The position numbers and the translations under genes are program-made. The notes under the pieces are model-generated. The model did no database searches, was not told the origin of the DNA, and was given only the letters and a program-made list of their open reading frames with translations. Shown here piece by piece: positions 1-5,993 of a stretch of 9,266 nt of DNA (within the stretch, counting starts at the first letter, position 1; each line of letters opens with the position of its first letter). This stretch comes from Coriobacteriia bacterium (GTDB lineage Bacteria > Actinomycetota > Coriobacteriia > Anaerosomatales > SLCP01), in NCBI GenBank assembly GCA_007123455.1, contig SKKZ01000057.1, forward strand, positions 1 to 9,266, written 5' to 3'.

Positions 1-255
1 CCCGGCGATACCGCGACCGACGTACTCGCTGGCATGCAATTCGTCGCCGAGCTGGATCCGGGCACGCTCCAGATGTCGACGCTGCACGTGCTACCCGGTA
101 CGGACCTGTGGCAGCGCGCGGAAGAGCTCGGGCTTGCCTTCGACCCGGCGCCACCGCACGAGGTCGTCAGCACAGGCGAGATCGGTTTCTCGGACTTGCG
201 TCGCCTGGAGGTCATGGGAAACGCTGTGATGGATTATTACCGGGCGCGCCTCTAG
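1..255 (+). CDS. B12-binding-type radical SAM protein, C-terminal fragment
   Basis: The reading frame is open from the first base and ends with TAG at 253-255, so only the last 84 residues are present and the gene starts upstream of the window. The fragment begins with PGDT, then has HVLPGTDLWQRAEELGL and later DPAPPHEVV followed by FSDLRRLE. This order (PG-[DE]-T, LPGTxLWxRAxELGL, PPxEV) is typical of the C-terminal part of radical SAM enzymes with an N-terminal cobalamin-binding domain (DUF4080-like). The cobalamin domain and the CxxxCxxC cluster site would lie outside the window and cannot be checked. An internal ATG at 34 is not a credible start because the conserved motif begins before it. 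The aminotransferase gene follows after 18 bases, so the two are probably co-transcribed. The substrate is unknown. Confidence 0.75.
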   Translation, partial: PGDTATDVLAGMQFVAELDPGTLQMSTLHVLPGTDLWQRAEELGLAFDPAPPHEVVSTGEIGFSDLRRLEVMGNAVMDYYRARL

Positions 256-273
256 CGCCAGGCAGGGAGCGAA

Positions 274-1452
274 ATGGAGCCGATATCCCAGCACGTGTCG
301 AAGCGTGCCGATGCGATACGTCCGTTCGTCGTCATGGACGTCGTCGCGCGCGCTAAACAGCTGGCGTCGGAGGGCAACGACGTGGTCAGGCTTGAGATCG
401 GCGATCCTGATCTTCCCACGCCGGCCGTCATCACGCGTGCAGCCGAGGATGCGATGGAGCAAGGCGACACCGGCTATACGCAGTCTGCGGGCCTGCCAAC
501 GCTGAGGCAGGCCATCTCCGATCATTACGACTCATCGTACGGGGTCACGGTCGATCCGGAGGACATCGTCGTCAGTCAGGGGACGTCCCCCGCGATGCTC
601 CTTGTCTTTGGCGCGTTGCTCGACCCCGGTGACGAGGTCATCGTCTCCGACCCGTGCTATCCCGCCTACCCGAACTACGTGAACTTCCTCGGCGGGGTCC
701 CGGTGCCCGTGCGTGTACGGGCCGAAGAGGGCTTCCGCTTCCGGCCTCAAGAGGTTCGCGCGGCCATCACCCCCCGCACCCGTGCGATCATGGTCAACTC
801 GCCGTGCAACCCGACCGGCACGGTGCTTCCCGCAGAAGACCTTGTCGAACTGGCTGCGATCGCCGAGGAGCACGGTATCTGGATCGTGAGCGATGAGATA
901 TACCATGGTCTCGACTTCTCGGGGCGCAGCCGCTCCATTCTCGAGTTCACCGACCGCGCGTTTGTGCTGAACGGGTTCTCGAAGGTCTATGCGATGACCG
1001 GATGGCGTCTCGGTTACCTCATCGCACCGCGTCCGTTCGTGCGCCCGTGCGAGAAGATCCAGCAGAACTTCTTCCTCTGCGCGAACCACTTCGTCCAGGT
1101 GGCCGGTACCGTCGCGCTCACGCATGCACAAGCCGAGGTCACGAGGATGCGGGAGATCTACGATGAGCGTCGCCGCTATCTCGTGCCCGCGCTGCGCGGC
1201 ATCGGGTTGCACGTCGCGTGCGAACCCACAGGTGCTTTCTACGTCTTCGCCGACGCGCGTGAGTGGGGGCCTGACTCGCTCGAACTGTCCCGCCGTATCC
1301 TTGAGGAGGCGTTCGTCTCGGCCGCACCGGGCATCGACTTCGGACCGGGCGGTGAGGGCTTCTTGCGTTTCAGCTACGCAACATCGCTCGAGCGCCTGGC
1401 CGAGGGTGTGTCCCGGCTCGGTGCATGGAGCAGGGAACACGCGCGGGGCTGA
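274..1452 (+). CDS. class I/II PLP-dependent aminotransferase (aspartate aminotransferase-like)
   Basis: A 392-residue protein, full length for fold-type I aminotransferases, which transfer an amino group between an amino acid and a 2-oxo acid using pyridoxal phosphate in the cytoplasm. Visible landmarks are the substrate-side GDPDLPTP loop near residue 42, NSPCNPTG with Asn179, SDEIYHGL with Asp207 (pyridine nitrogen) and Tyr210, the Schiff-base lysine Lys237 in NGFSKVYAMTGWRLGY, and the carboxylate-binding Arg365 in GFLRFSYA. All expected catalytic residues are present. The ATG start has a good ribosome site (AGGGAGCG just upstream). It lies 18 bases after the radical SAM gene, so a shared transcript is likely. 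The family is broad (aspartate, alanine, aromatic and related aminotransferases), and the sequence alone does not fix the substrate. Confidence 0.93.
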   Translation: MEPISQHVSKRADAIRPFVVMDVVARAKQLASEGNDVVRLEIGDPDLPTPAVITRAAEDAMEQGDTGYTQSAGLPTLRQAISDHYDSSYGVTVDPEDIVVSQGTSPAMLLVFGALLDPGDEVIVSDPCYPAYPNYVNFLGGVPVPVRVRAEEGFRFRPQEVRAAITPRTRAIMVNSPCNPTGTVLPAEDLVELAAIAEEHGIWIVSDEIYHGLDFSGRSRSILEFTDRAFVLNGFSKVYAMTGWRLGYLIAPRPFVRPCEKIQQNFFLCANHFVQVAGTVALTHAQAEVTRMREIYDERRRYLVPALRGIGLHVACEPTGAFYVFADAREWGPDSLELSRRILEEAFVSAAPGIDFGPGGEGFLRFSYATSLERLAEGVSRLGAWSREHARG

Positions 1453-1614
1453 AGAGACGCCGCTTACGGGAAAACCCTCATGTTCGCGCGCCGGGCGGCC
1501 GAAGGGTACACTACGCGACGGTGCCGCACGGCACGACGCCAGAGAACGGCACGGATGTTGCACCACGGGGTCGGACCCTGTACAGCGTTGCCGTAGTCCC
1601 GGGAAGGGGACCTC
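1453..1614. other. intergenic region between aminotransferase and PHP genes
   Basis: These 162 bases carry no convincing gene. A TACACT hexamer at 1507-1512 could be a -10 box, but I see no good -35 at the right distance. Two short palindromes occur, GTGCCGCACGGCAC at 1521-1534 and GGGTCGGACCC at 1568-1578; neither is followed by a T-run, so neither looks like a terminator. The 3' end provides the ribosome site GGAAGGGGA for the next gene. A promoter for the PHP gene is expected here but not proven. Confidence 0.4.
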
Positions 1615-2340
1615 TTGAACGATACATGGAGCAAGGCCGACCTTCACATCCACAGCCACCATAGTGACGGTCTGGCCACTATTCCCGAGATCATGAAGCA
1701 CGCACAGGACAACACCGATCTCTCCGTCATCGCCATCACGGACCACAACACCATCGAAGGCGCGCTGCTCGCGAAGTCACTCGAGGACGATTTCGATATC
1801 GAGGTCGTCGTCGGTGAAGAGATATCCACGAAGTCGGGTCATGTCATCGGACTCTTCATCGAGGAGCATATCCCCGCGGGATTGACGGTCGCCGAGACGA
1901 TCAACCGCATCAGCGACCAGGGTGGCGTGGCGATGATCCCCCACCCCTTCAGCAATCAGGGCGTTTTTGGACCGTTCGGCGTGAAGGGCTTCGGCGCCGC
2001 ACTCAACGAACTCGCATTCCACGCGCTCGAGACCTACAACTCCATGCCGTTCCTCGTCTACGCGAACCGTGTAGCCGCAAAGGTGTTCGCGGGAGGTCAG
2101 GGGATCGCCGCGACCGGTGGTTCTGACGCCCATGTGCTCCAGGGAATAGGCAAGGGTTACACACTCTTCCGTGGGAATACCGCTGCCGAGTTGAGAGCCA
2201 GCATCGACGCACTCGAGACTCGTGCAGAGACCGGTCGGGGAGGACTCGGCATCGCGCTGCGCTACGCGTTCCACTTCCCTCGTATACAGCGCCAACGCGA
2301 GTGGAACTGGGAGCGTTGCAAGCCTGAGCGCGTACGCTGA
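1615..2340 (+). CDS. PHP-domain metal-dependent phosphoesterase
   Basis: A 241-residue protein of the polymerase-and-histidinol-phosphatase (PHP) superfamily, which hydrolyses phosphoesters at a two- or three-metal centre. The conserved ligands appear in order: ADLHIHS with His11 and His13 plus Asp18, ITDHNT with Asp43 and His44, GEEIST with Glu68, GHVIGLF with His76, IPHPF with His110, LETYN with Glu139, and GGSDAH with Asp171 and His173. The domain covers almost the whole protein. The C-terminal tail (about residue 210 onward) is basic and rich in Arg and Trp. The start is TTG, supported by GGAAGGGGA about 6 bases upstream; no ATG lies near the motif. The substrate is unknown: members act on nucleoside bisphosphates, histidinol phosphate or DNA ends. 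It converges on the next gene with 10 bases between stop codons. Confidence 0.88.
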   Translation: MNDTWSKADLHIHSHHSDGLATIPEIMKHAQDNTDLSVIAITDHNTIEGALLAKSLEDDFDIEVVVGEEISTKSGHVIGLFIEEHIPAGLTVAETINRISDQGGVAMIPHPFSNQGVFGPFGVKGFGAALNELAFHALETYNSMPFLVYANRVAAKVFAGGQGIAATGGSDAHVLQGIGKGYTLFRGNTAAELRASIDALETRAETGRGGLGIALRYAFHFPRIQRQREWNWERCKPERVR

Positions 2341-2350
2341 TCCAACCCGT

Positions 2351-3583
2351 TCAGCTCTTCCGCGTCTGCTGGGCCACGGCTTCTCCAATCGCGCGTACGA
2401 GGACGTCTGCGAACGTGTCGTCATCTCCCCAGGGAGGAAGGTGCACCACGCGCACCTCATCCGGAACCCGGGCATCCCGTGCGGCCGCCGGCATGTCCAG
2501 CAGTGTCTGCAGGTTCGCGAAGGGGTGACAAGCCGGCATGACGAGCACACGGTCGCACCCGAGAGCTGCGAGATGCCGCACGGTCTCCGTTACTCCGGGC
2601 TCGCGCCACTCAGCGGTACAGACCCGGACGAAATCGCCGTCTATCCCTTCTTCGTCGAGAAACATCCTGATTCGGTTGGCGAACGCATTCTCCTGAATGT
2701 CGAACGACTCGTTCAGGCGCTCGTGTTCTCCCGGCTGACCGTGGACGACGAGGGCGACACCCGTGCGAGCGGAATCCAGACGGATTGCCAGCACTTGTCG
2801 GGAGATAAGACGCGCGAGATCGTCTGAGGTCCAGAGCGGTGGAGTGTACGTGACGGCGATGGTATCCGTGCCCTCGAAGAGTGAATCGGCGGCCCCGCGC
2901 TCACGAGCAGCACGGTAGCTCTCGGCGACATAGGCGCCGACTACGACCGCCCGTGGGAATCCGGCGCTGCTTGCCGCGCGCAGGGTCGCCGTGAGCGAAC
3001 CCTCGTCAGCGCAGCGCACGAGGGTGAGGCCGGAGAAGATCTCCGGATCGAGCCGGGACTCGACCCGCTCCGCGAGCTCCCGCGCGCGAGCCGGCTCGGG
3101 GCTGCGATCTCCGACTGCCCTGAAGCGCGCCTTCTGGGCGGCGTAGTGAAAAGGGGCAACACTGAGTGTCGGTTCCGGAAGCCCCGCATCGACAAGTTCT
3201 TCGATCTCGCGGGTCACTTCGCCCGGGGCATAGGACTCGGACTCGACATCGACCAAGATGACTACGAGGATTCCCGGTGAGGCCCCGGGGGAAGCTACGT
3301 TCGGGTCGGGCGGCTTCGGTCTGAGGTAGGGCAGGAGTGAGGAGATGAGGGCGAAGCCCCCTCCTACAGAGCTGACGGCGATGAGAGTGGCAATCAACGT
3401 CAACTCAGGTCTCTCGTAGAGTGCCACCAGCCGGCTGCCGGACACGACGCTCACCATCATCGATGCGATTCCTGCGGCCATCGCAAGGCTCTCCAGGCGA
3501 CGCTTGATCACGAGCAGTGTTGCAAGAGCCGCACCCGCGCCCAGCGAACCACCGACCAGCCCCATCCAGAGGAGCGGAGTCAT
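2351..3583 (-). CDS. membrane-anchored ferrochelatase-like protein
   Basis: A 410-residue protein whose first ~85 residues form about three hydrophobic segments (roughly 3-25, 33-50, 61-85), followed by a Pro-rich linker and a ferrochelatase-type (HemH/CpfC) two-lobed domain from about 104 on. Similarities to the family, from memory, are FRAVGDRSPE near 154-163 (family: YxAIGGxSPL), VVHGQP with His281 (the catalytic-His motif SxHxxP), EWREPGV near 325-331, and a segment at 350-363 colinear with the family's PxGFVSDHLEVLYD. In that last motif the usual Glu is Gln359 and the His before it Asn357. Ferrochelatases insert Fe2+ into porphyrins; with these changes the activity is uncertain, and a chelatase relative with another role is possible. 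I chose the ATG at 3583 because GGAAGGAAG sits just upstream; an in-frame GTG at 3598 would place that ribosome site inside the gene. Divergent from thioredoxin. Confidence 0.72.
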   Translation of the reverse strand: MTPLLWMGLVGGSLGAGAALATLLVIKRRLESLAMAAGIASMMVSVVSGSRLVALYERPELTLIATLIAVSSVGGGFALISSLLPYLRPKPPDPNVASPGASPGILVVILVDVESESYAPGEVTREIEELVDAGLPEPTLSVAPFHYAAQKARFRAVGDRSPEPARARELAERVESRLDPEIFSGLTLVRCADEGSLTATLRAASSAGFPRAVVVGAYVAESYRAARERGAADSLFEGTDTIAVTYTPPLWTSDDLARLISRQVLAIRLDSARTGVALVVHGQPGEHERLNESFDIQENAFANRIRMFLDEEGIDGDFVRVCTAEWREPGVTETVRHLAALGCDRVLVMPACHPFANLQTLLDMPAAARDARVPDEVRVVHLPPWGDDDTFADVLVRAIGEAVAQQTRKS

Positions 3584-3634
3584 CGACTTCCTTCCCACGC
3601 CCGACGCAACGATGATACCCGAGAGGGAGCTCCG

Positions 3635-3664
3635 TTGACTGAGTTATACCCCTGGGGGTATGAT
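3635..3664 (+). promoter_or_regulatory. sigma-70-type promoter of the thioredoxin operon
   Basis: TTGACT at 3635-3640 and TATGAT at 3659-3664 are each 5 of 6 matches to the housekeeping consensus, 18 bases apart. The expected transcription start is near 3671, about 33 bases before the trxA ATG. A CsoR-type palindrome fills most of the spacer and touches the -10, a geometry that would allow direct repression. Confidence 0.72.
3646..3661. promoter_or_regulatory. CsoR/CstR-type operator, trxA copy
   Basis: ATACCCC-TG-GGGGTAT is an inverted repeat with perfect 7-base arms and a 2-base centre. It matches the general form of operators of the CsoR/CstR/RcnR family (an AT-flanked C-tract facing a G-tract). 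It lies between the -35 and -10 of the thioredoxin promoter. A nearly identical site stands in front of the CsoR-family gene at 5010-5026, which makes that protein the obvious candidate ligand. Confidence 0.75.
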
Positions 3665-3703
3665 TGAAAGTAATGTGCACGCCGATGAACGAGAGGAAGA
3701 TCG

Positions 3704-4030
3704 ATGGCAGATGAAGTCAGAGATGTAAGTACCGACCAGTTCCAGGCGGAGGTCCTGGATGCGACGGTACCGGTCGTCGTGGACTTCTGGGCGCCGTGGT
3801 GCGGGCCGTGTCGCGTGGTGGGACCCGAGATCGAGAAGCTTGCCGCACGCGCCGACGGTTCTGTGAAGTTCGTGAAGATCAATATCGACGAAAATCGCGA
3901 GATAGCCGTGAAGTACGGGGTCATGAGCATACCGACGATCATGAAGTTCGATCGTGGCTCCGTTGCGGCTCAGGTGGTCGGCGCGAAGAGCGCTGATGCT
4001 CTTTCGAAAGACCTGGCCCTGGGGGTGTAG
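3704..4030 (+). CDS. trxA: thioredoxin
   Basis: A 108-residue classic thioredoxin, the usual length for the family. It has the redox motif WCGPC with Cys33 and Cys36, the buried Asp27 in VVDFWAPW, and the cis-proline Pro77 in MSIPTIMKF. It is a cytoplasmic dithiol reductant for disulfides; thioredoxins can also reduce persulfides. The ATG is preceded by GAGAGGAAG at good spacing. It is the first gene of a probable operon with the FmdB-type gene (3 bases after its stop) and the DUF302 gene. The promoter carries a CsoR-type operator, so this copy is probably induced by a metal or reactive-sulfur signal rather than being the housekeeping thioredoxin; that last point is inference. Confidence 0.95.
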   Translation: MADEVRDVSTDQFQAEVLDATVPVVVDFWAPWCGPCRVVGPEIEKLAARADGSVKFVKINIDENREIAVKYGVMSIPTIMKFDRGSVAAQVVGAKSADALSKDLALGV

Positions 4031-4033
4031 GAG

Positions 4034-4234
4034 TTGCCTACCTACGACTTGAAATGCAAGGATTGCGATGAGCGGTTCGAGCGGTTCTTGAAGCGGATGA
4101 TTCGCGCGGAAGATTTGACCTGTGTGTCCTGCGGTTCCAATCGTGTCTCTGTGGGACCGGGCGGTGGTTTCTTAGCCATCGGCCGGGCTGAAGGTGGCAT
4201 CTCCGGCTCATGCGGTTCGGCCGGGTTCACCTGA
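4034..4234 (+). CDS. FmdB-type zinc-ribbon protein
   Basis: A 66-residue protein starting MPTYDLKCKDC, the hallmark opening of the FmdB/CxxC_CxxC putative regulatory family. Two CxxC knuckles, Cys8/Cys11 and Cys30/Cys33, would bind one zinc or other metal ion. After the ribbon the chain is Gly/Ser-rich and ends SGSCGSAGFT with one extra cysteine, also usual for the family. The start is TTG at 4034, with GGAG directly before it and a G-run about 8 bases upstream; the MPTYD motif fixes this start despite the weak ribosome site. It follows trxA by 3 bases, so translation is probably coupled. The molecular role of the family is not established. Confidence 0.85.
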   Translation: MPTYDLKCKDCDERFERFLKRMIRAEDLTCVSCGSNRVSVGPGGGFLAIGRAEGGISGSCGSAGFT

Positions 4235-4246
4235 GGTCGGTAAGAA

Positions 4247-4262
4247 GCGCCCGGTCGGGCGC
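4247..4262 (+). repeat. GC-rich hairpin between the FmdB-type and DUF302 genes
   Basis: GCGCCC-GGTC-GGGCGC gives a perfect 6-base GC stem with a 4-base loop, 12 bases after the zinc-ribbon stop. No T-run follows, so it is not a standard intrinsic terminator. It may be a transcript-processing or stability element, or chance in GC-rich DNA. Confidence 0.4.
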
Positions 4263-4280
4263 AGGTTGAACGGGGGCTCG

Positions 4281-4649
4281 GTGGACCACGCATACAAACG
4301 CTCGAGGGCCGGCAGCTTCGACGGTGCGATAGAGGCCGTTGAGCGCGCCGTGCGGGATCGCGCTTTCGTCGTCGAGAAGAAGTACGACATCGGTGGCACC
4401 GTTGTCGCAAAGGGTTTTGCCATCCGTCCACTCGTGATCATGGAGGTCAGCCCGGTCGAAGAGGTCGGCAGTCCACTCTCCCTCGTGCTTCCGTGTCGCA
4501 TCAACATCTACGAGGAAGACGGGAGCGTGGTCGTCGCCGCTTTGCGGCCGACCATCTTCGGCGCCATCTACCCGGAACACCGACTTGATGAACTTGCCGC
4601 CGGCATCGAGGCTACCGTCATTGGAATCGTGGACGACGCGACGGCCTGA
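4281..4649 (+). CDS. DUF302-family protein
   Basis: With this start the protein is 122 residues. The pattern is that of DUF302: an N-terminal helix (SFDGAIEAVERAV) leading to FVVEKKYDIG, then the strongly typical LVLPCRINIYEEDGSVVVAALRP, where family members have LLPCNVVVYE and a following VxxxxP strand. Function is unproven; some members are small soluble or periplasmic proteins found near thioredoxin, rhodanese or sulfur-oxidation genes. No signal peptide is visible here. The frame is open from a GTG at 4194 inside the zinc-ribbon gene, but the added residues are unlike the family; GTG at 4281 with GGGGG 5 bases upstream is preferred, and TTG 4266 is possible. Probably the third gene of the thioredoxin operon. 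It converges with the repressor gene, 9 bases between stops. Confidence 0.75.
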   Translation: MDHAYKRSRAGSFDGAIEAVERAVRDRAFVVEKKYDIGGTVVAKGFAIRPLVIMEVSPVEEVGSPLSLVLPCRINIYEEDGSVVVAALRPTIFGAIYPEHRLDELAAGIEATVIGIVDDATA

Positions 4650-4658
4650 ACAGGCTGG

Positions 4659-4955
4659 CTACTTCACGCACGACGAGTACTTCAGGAAGACCGCGATGGC
4701 CTCATCGATCAACTCATCCTGCGTCTTAGTGTCCCCGTCGACCAGGCAACGCTTCATCGAATGTCCGATGATGTGCAGTCCGACCTGGTTCAGAGCTGAC
4801 TTCGCAGCCATGATCTGGGTGAGGACGTCCTCGCAGTCCTTCCCGGATTCGATCATGGACTGAAGGCCTCTGATCTGTCCCTCGAGCCGTCGAAGGCGGT
4901 TCAAGATGCGTGTACGTTCGGCGTCGGCGCCGAGTGGGCCCATCGAATCGGTCAC
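4659..4955 (-). CDS. CsoR/CstR/RcnR-family transcriptional repressor (CstR-like)
   Basis: A 98-residue all-helical DUF156 (CsoR/RcnR/FrmR/CstR) repressor. Such proteins are tetramers that leave DNA when they bind a metal or when cysteines are modified. The core is ILNRLRRLEGQIRGLQ followed by GKDCEDVLTQI. Cys41 and Cys70 are 29 residues apart, as in copper-sensing CsoR and persulfide-sensing CstR. The CsoR ligand His, 25 residues after the first Cys, is Ser66 here; His65 is displaced by one. An additional Cys96 lies near the C-terminus. I chose GTG at 4955 because GAGGTG (4962-4967, complement) stands 6 bases before it. An alternative GTG at 4964 adds three residues but lacks spacing to a ribosome site. 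It is divergent from the CDF gene, with the operator between them, implying autoregulation. Confidence 0.88.
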   Translation of the reverse strand: MTDSMGPLGADAERTRILNRLRRLEGQIRGLQSMIESGKDCEDVLTQIMAAKSALNQVGLHIIGHSMKRCLVDGDTKTQDELIDEAIAVFLKYSSCVK

Positions 4956-5006
4956 GCCTTTCACCTCGTCCCGTCTGGGGTATCATCAGCACCTGTAACG
5001 TGTTCT

Positions 5007-5035
5007 AATATACCCCCTGGGGGTATGCTTCGCAA
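5007..5035 (-). promoter_or_regulatory. promoter of the CsoR-family gene
   Basis: On the minus strand TTGCGA (5035 to 5030, 4 of 6 matches) and TATATT (5012 to 5007, 5 of 6) are separated by exactly 17 bases. The operator at 5010-5026 fills most of the spacer and overlaps the -10. The start of transcription would be near 5000, about 45 bases before the chosen GTG. This layout mirrors the thioredoxin promoter and supports autoregulation. Confidence 0.55.
5010..5026. promoter_or_regulatory. CsoR/CstR-type operator, divergent repressor/CDF copy
   Basis: ATACCCCC-T-GGGGGTAT is a perfect inverted repeat with 8-base arms around a single T. It is one base longer than the thioredoxin copy at 3646-3661 but shares the same outer arms. 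It lies in the short divergent region between the repressor gene and the CDF gene, where one bound tetramer could control both. It overlaps an in-frame ATG at 5025, which argues against that ATG being the CDF start. Confidence 0.8.
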
Positions 5036-5048
5036 GCAGGGAGGGGAC

Positions 5049-5993
5049 GTGGGGTACCGGGAGGCAGCGGGAGAGAGCGGTGCAGCCGGGCGCATTGCCC
5101 GCATCCGTCGAGTGCTCATCATAGTCCTCGTGCTCAATGTTCTGGTCGCTACAGCCAAGCTAGGATGGGGCTACGTCGCTGGGTCGATCTCCATGGTCGC
5201 CGACGGGTTCCACTCGTTGTTCGACGGTGCTTCGAACGTGATCGGCCTGATCGGTCTCGGACTCGCTGCTCGTCCTGCAGACCGGGATCACCCCTACGGG
5301 CACGGGAAATACGAGACGTACGCTTCGGCAGCGATCGGCGCGATGCTTGCGATAGCGGCCTACAACGTCGGTAGTGCCGCGATCGGAAGACTCATGGAGG
5401 GAAGCCCGCCACCCCGGGTCGATGCGATCGCGTTTGCCGTGATGTTCAGCACGCTCGCGGTCAACATCGGTGTGACCCTCTACGAGCGGGCGGCAGGGAA
5501 GCGTCTGCGCAGCGACATACTCCTCGCCGATGCAAGCCATACCGCTAGCGATGCGCTGGTCAGTGTCGGTGTGATAGCAGGTTTGATCGCGGTGCGCGCC
5601 GGCTATCCGGTCGCCGATCCCCTCATCGCGCTCGTCGTGGCCGGGGTCATCGCGTATACGGCTTGGGACGTTTTCAAGCACGCCACGGTCACACTCTCTG
5701 ACGCCGCGCGCATCGAGCCGTCGAAGATATCGCAGGTCGTCTTCGAGGTACCGGGTGTGCTCGGGTGCCATCATATCCGGACGCGCGGTTCCGCCGCGGA
5801 GGTCTACGTCGATCTTCACGTCCAGGTCGACCCTGCAGCGACGGTCACCGAGGGGCATGATGTCGCGGAGGCGGTGGAGCGTGCCGTGTGCCATGCGTTC
5901 ACAGGTGTAGTCGACGTCGTCGCACACCTCGAACCCTACGACGCCTATCAGGCGAGCAAGACCCACGAGGAGATCGATGCCGGTCTCGTCTGA
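5049..5993 (+). CDS. cation diffusion facilitator (CDF) transporter
   Basis: With the GTG start the protein is 314 residues. CDF proteins export divalent metals (Zn2+, Fe2+, Co2+, Ni2+, Mn2+, Cd2+) across the inner membrane in exchange for protons. Six hydrophobic segments are visible, then a soluble C-terminal domain (about 210-300) with GCHHIRTRG and VYVDLHVQVD. The transport site is complete: DGFHSLFD in TM2 (His55, Asp59) and DASHTASD in TM5 (His164, Asp168), an HxxxD/HxxxD set most often linked to zinc. HPYGHGKYE after TM2 is a family hallmark. Start: GGGAGGGG at 5039-5046 serves GTG 5049; the upstream ATG 5025 lies inside the operator with no proper ribosome site. The gene is divergent from the CsoR-family repressor and overlaps the EamA gene by 17 bases. 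Copper is not a usual CDF substrate. Confidence 0.9.
   Translation: MGYREAAGESGAAGRIARIRRVLIIVLVLNVLVATAKLGWGYVAGSISMVADGFHSLFDGASNVIGLIGLGLAARPADRDHPYGHGKYETYASAAIGAMLAIAAYNVGSAAIGRLMEGSPPPRVDAIAFAVMFSTLAVNIGVTLYERAAGKRLRSDILLADASHTASDALVSVGVIAGLIAVRAGYPVADPLIALVVAGVIAYTAWDVFKHATVTLSDAARIEPSKISQVVFEVPGVLGCHHIRTRGSAAEVYVDLHVQVDPAATVTEGHDVAEAVERAVCHAFTGVVDVVAHLEPYDAYQASKTHEEIDAGLV

Noticed and set aside
1521..1534. Palindrome GTGCCGCACGGCAC as a terminator or operator
   Set aside because: The stem is short with a minimal loop, no T-run follows, and no second copy is found in the window.
532..1746. Long minus-strand open frame (404 codons) across the aminotransferase gene
   Set aside because: It is antisense to a gene with complete catalytic motifs, has no recognisable domain, and is Arg/Asp/His-rich as expected of a shadow frame in GC-rich DNA.
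2222..2827. Plus-strand open frame (201 codons) bridging the PHP and ferrochelatase-like genes
   Set aside because: It runs out of frame through the PHP 3' end and antisense through the chelatase domain, and has no recognisable motif.
5006..5011. TAATAT as the -10 of the CDF promoter
   Set aside because: The hexamer is good, but nothing near 4982-4989 resembles a -35; it overlaps the complementary TATATT that fits the repressor promoter better. The CDF promoter is left unassigned.
5160..5966. Minus-strand open frame (268 codons) within the CDF gene
   Set aside because: It is antisense to conserved CDF motifs and has no family resemblance or ribosome site; a compositional artefact.
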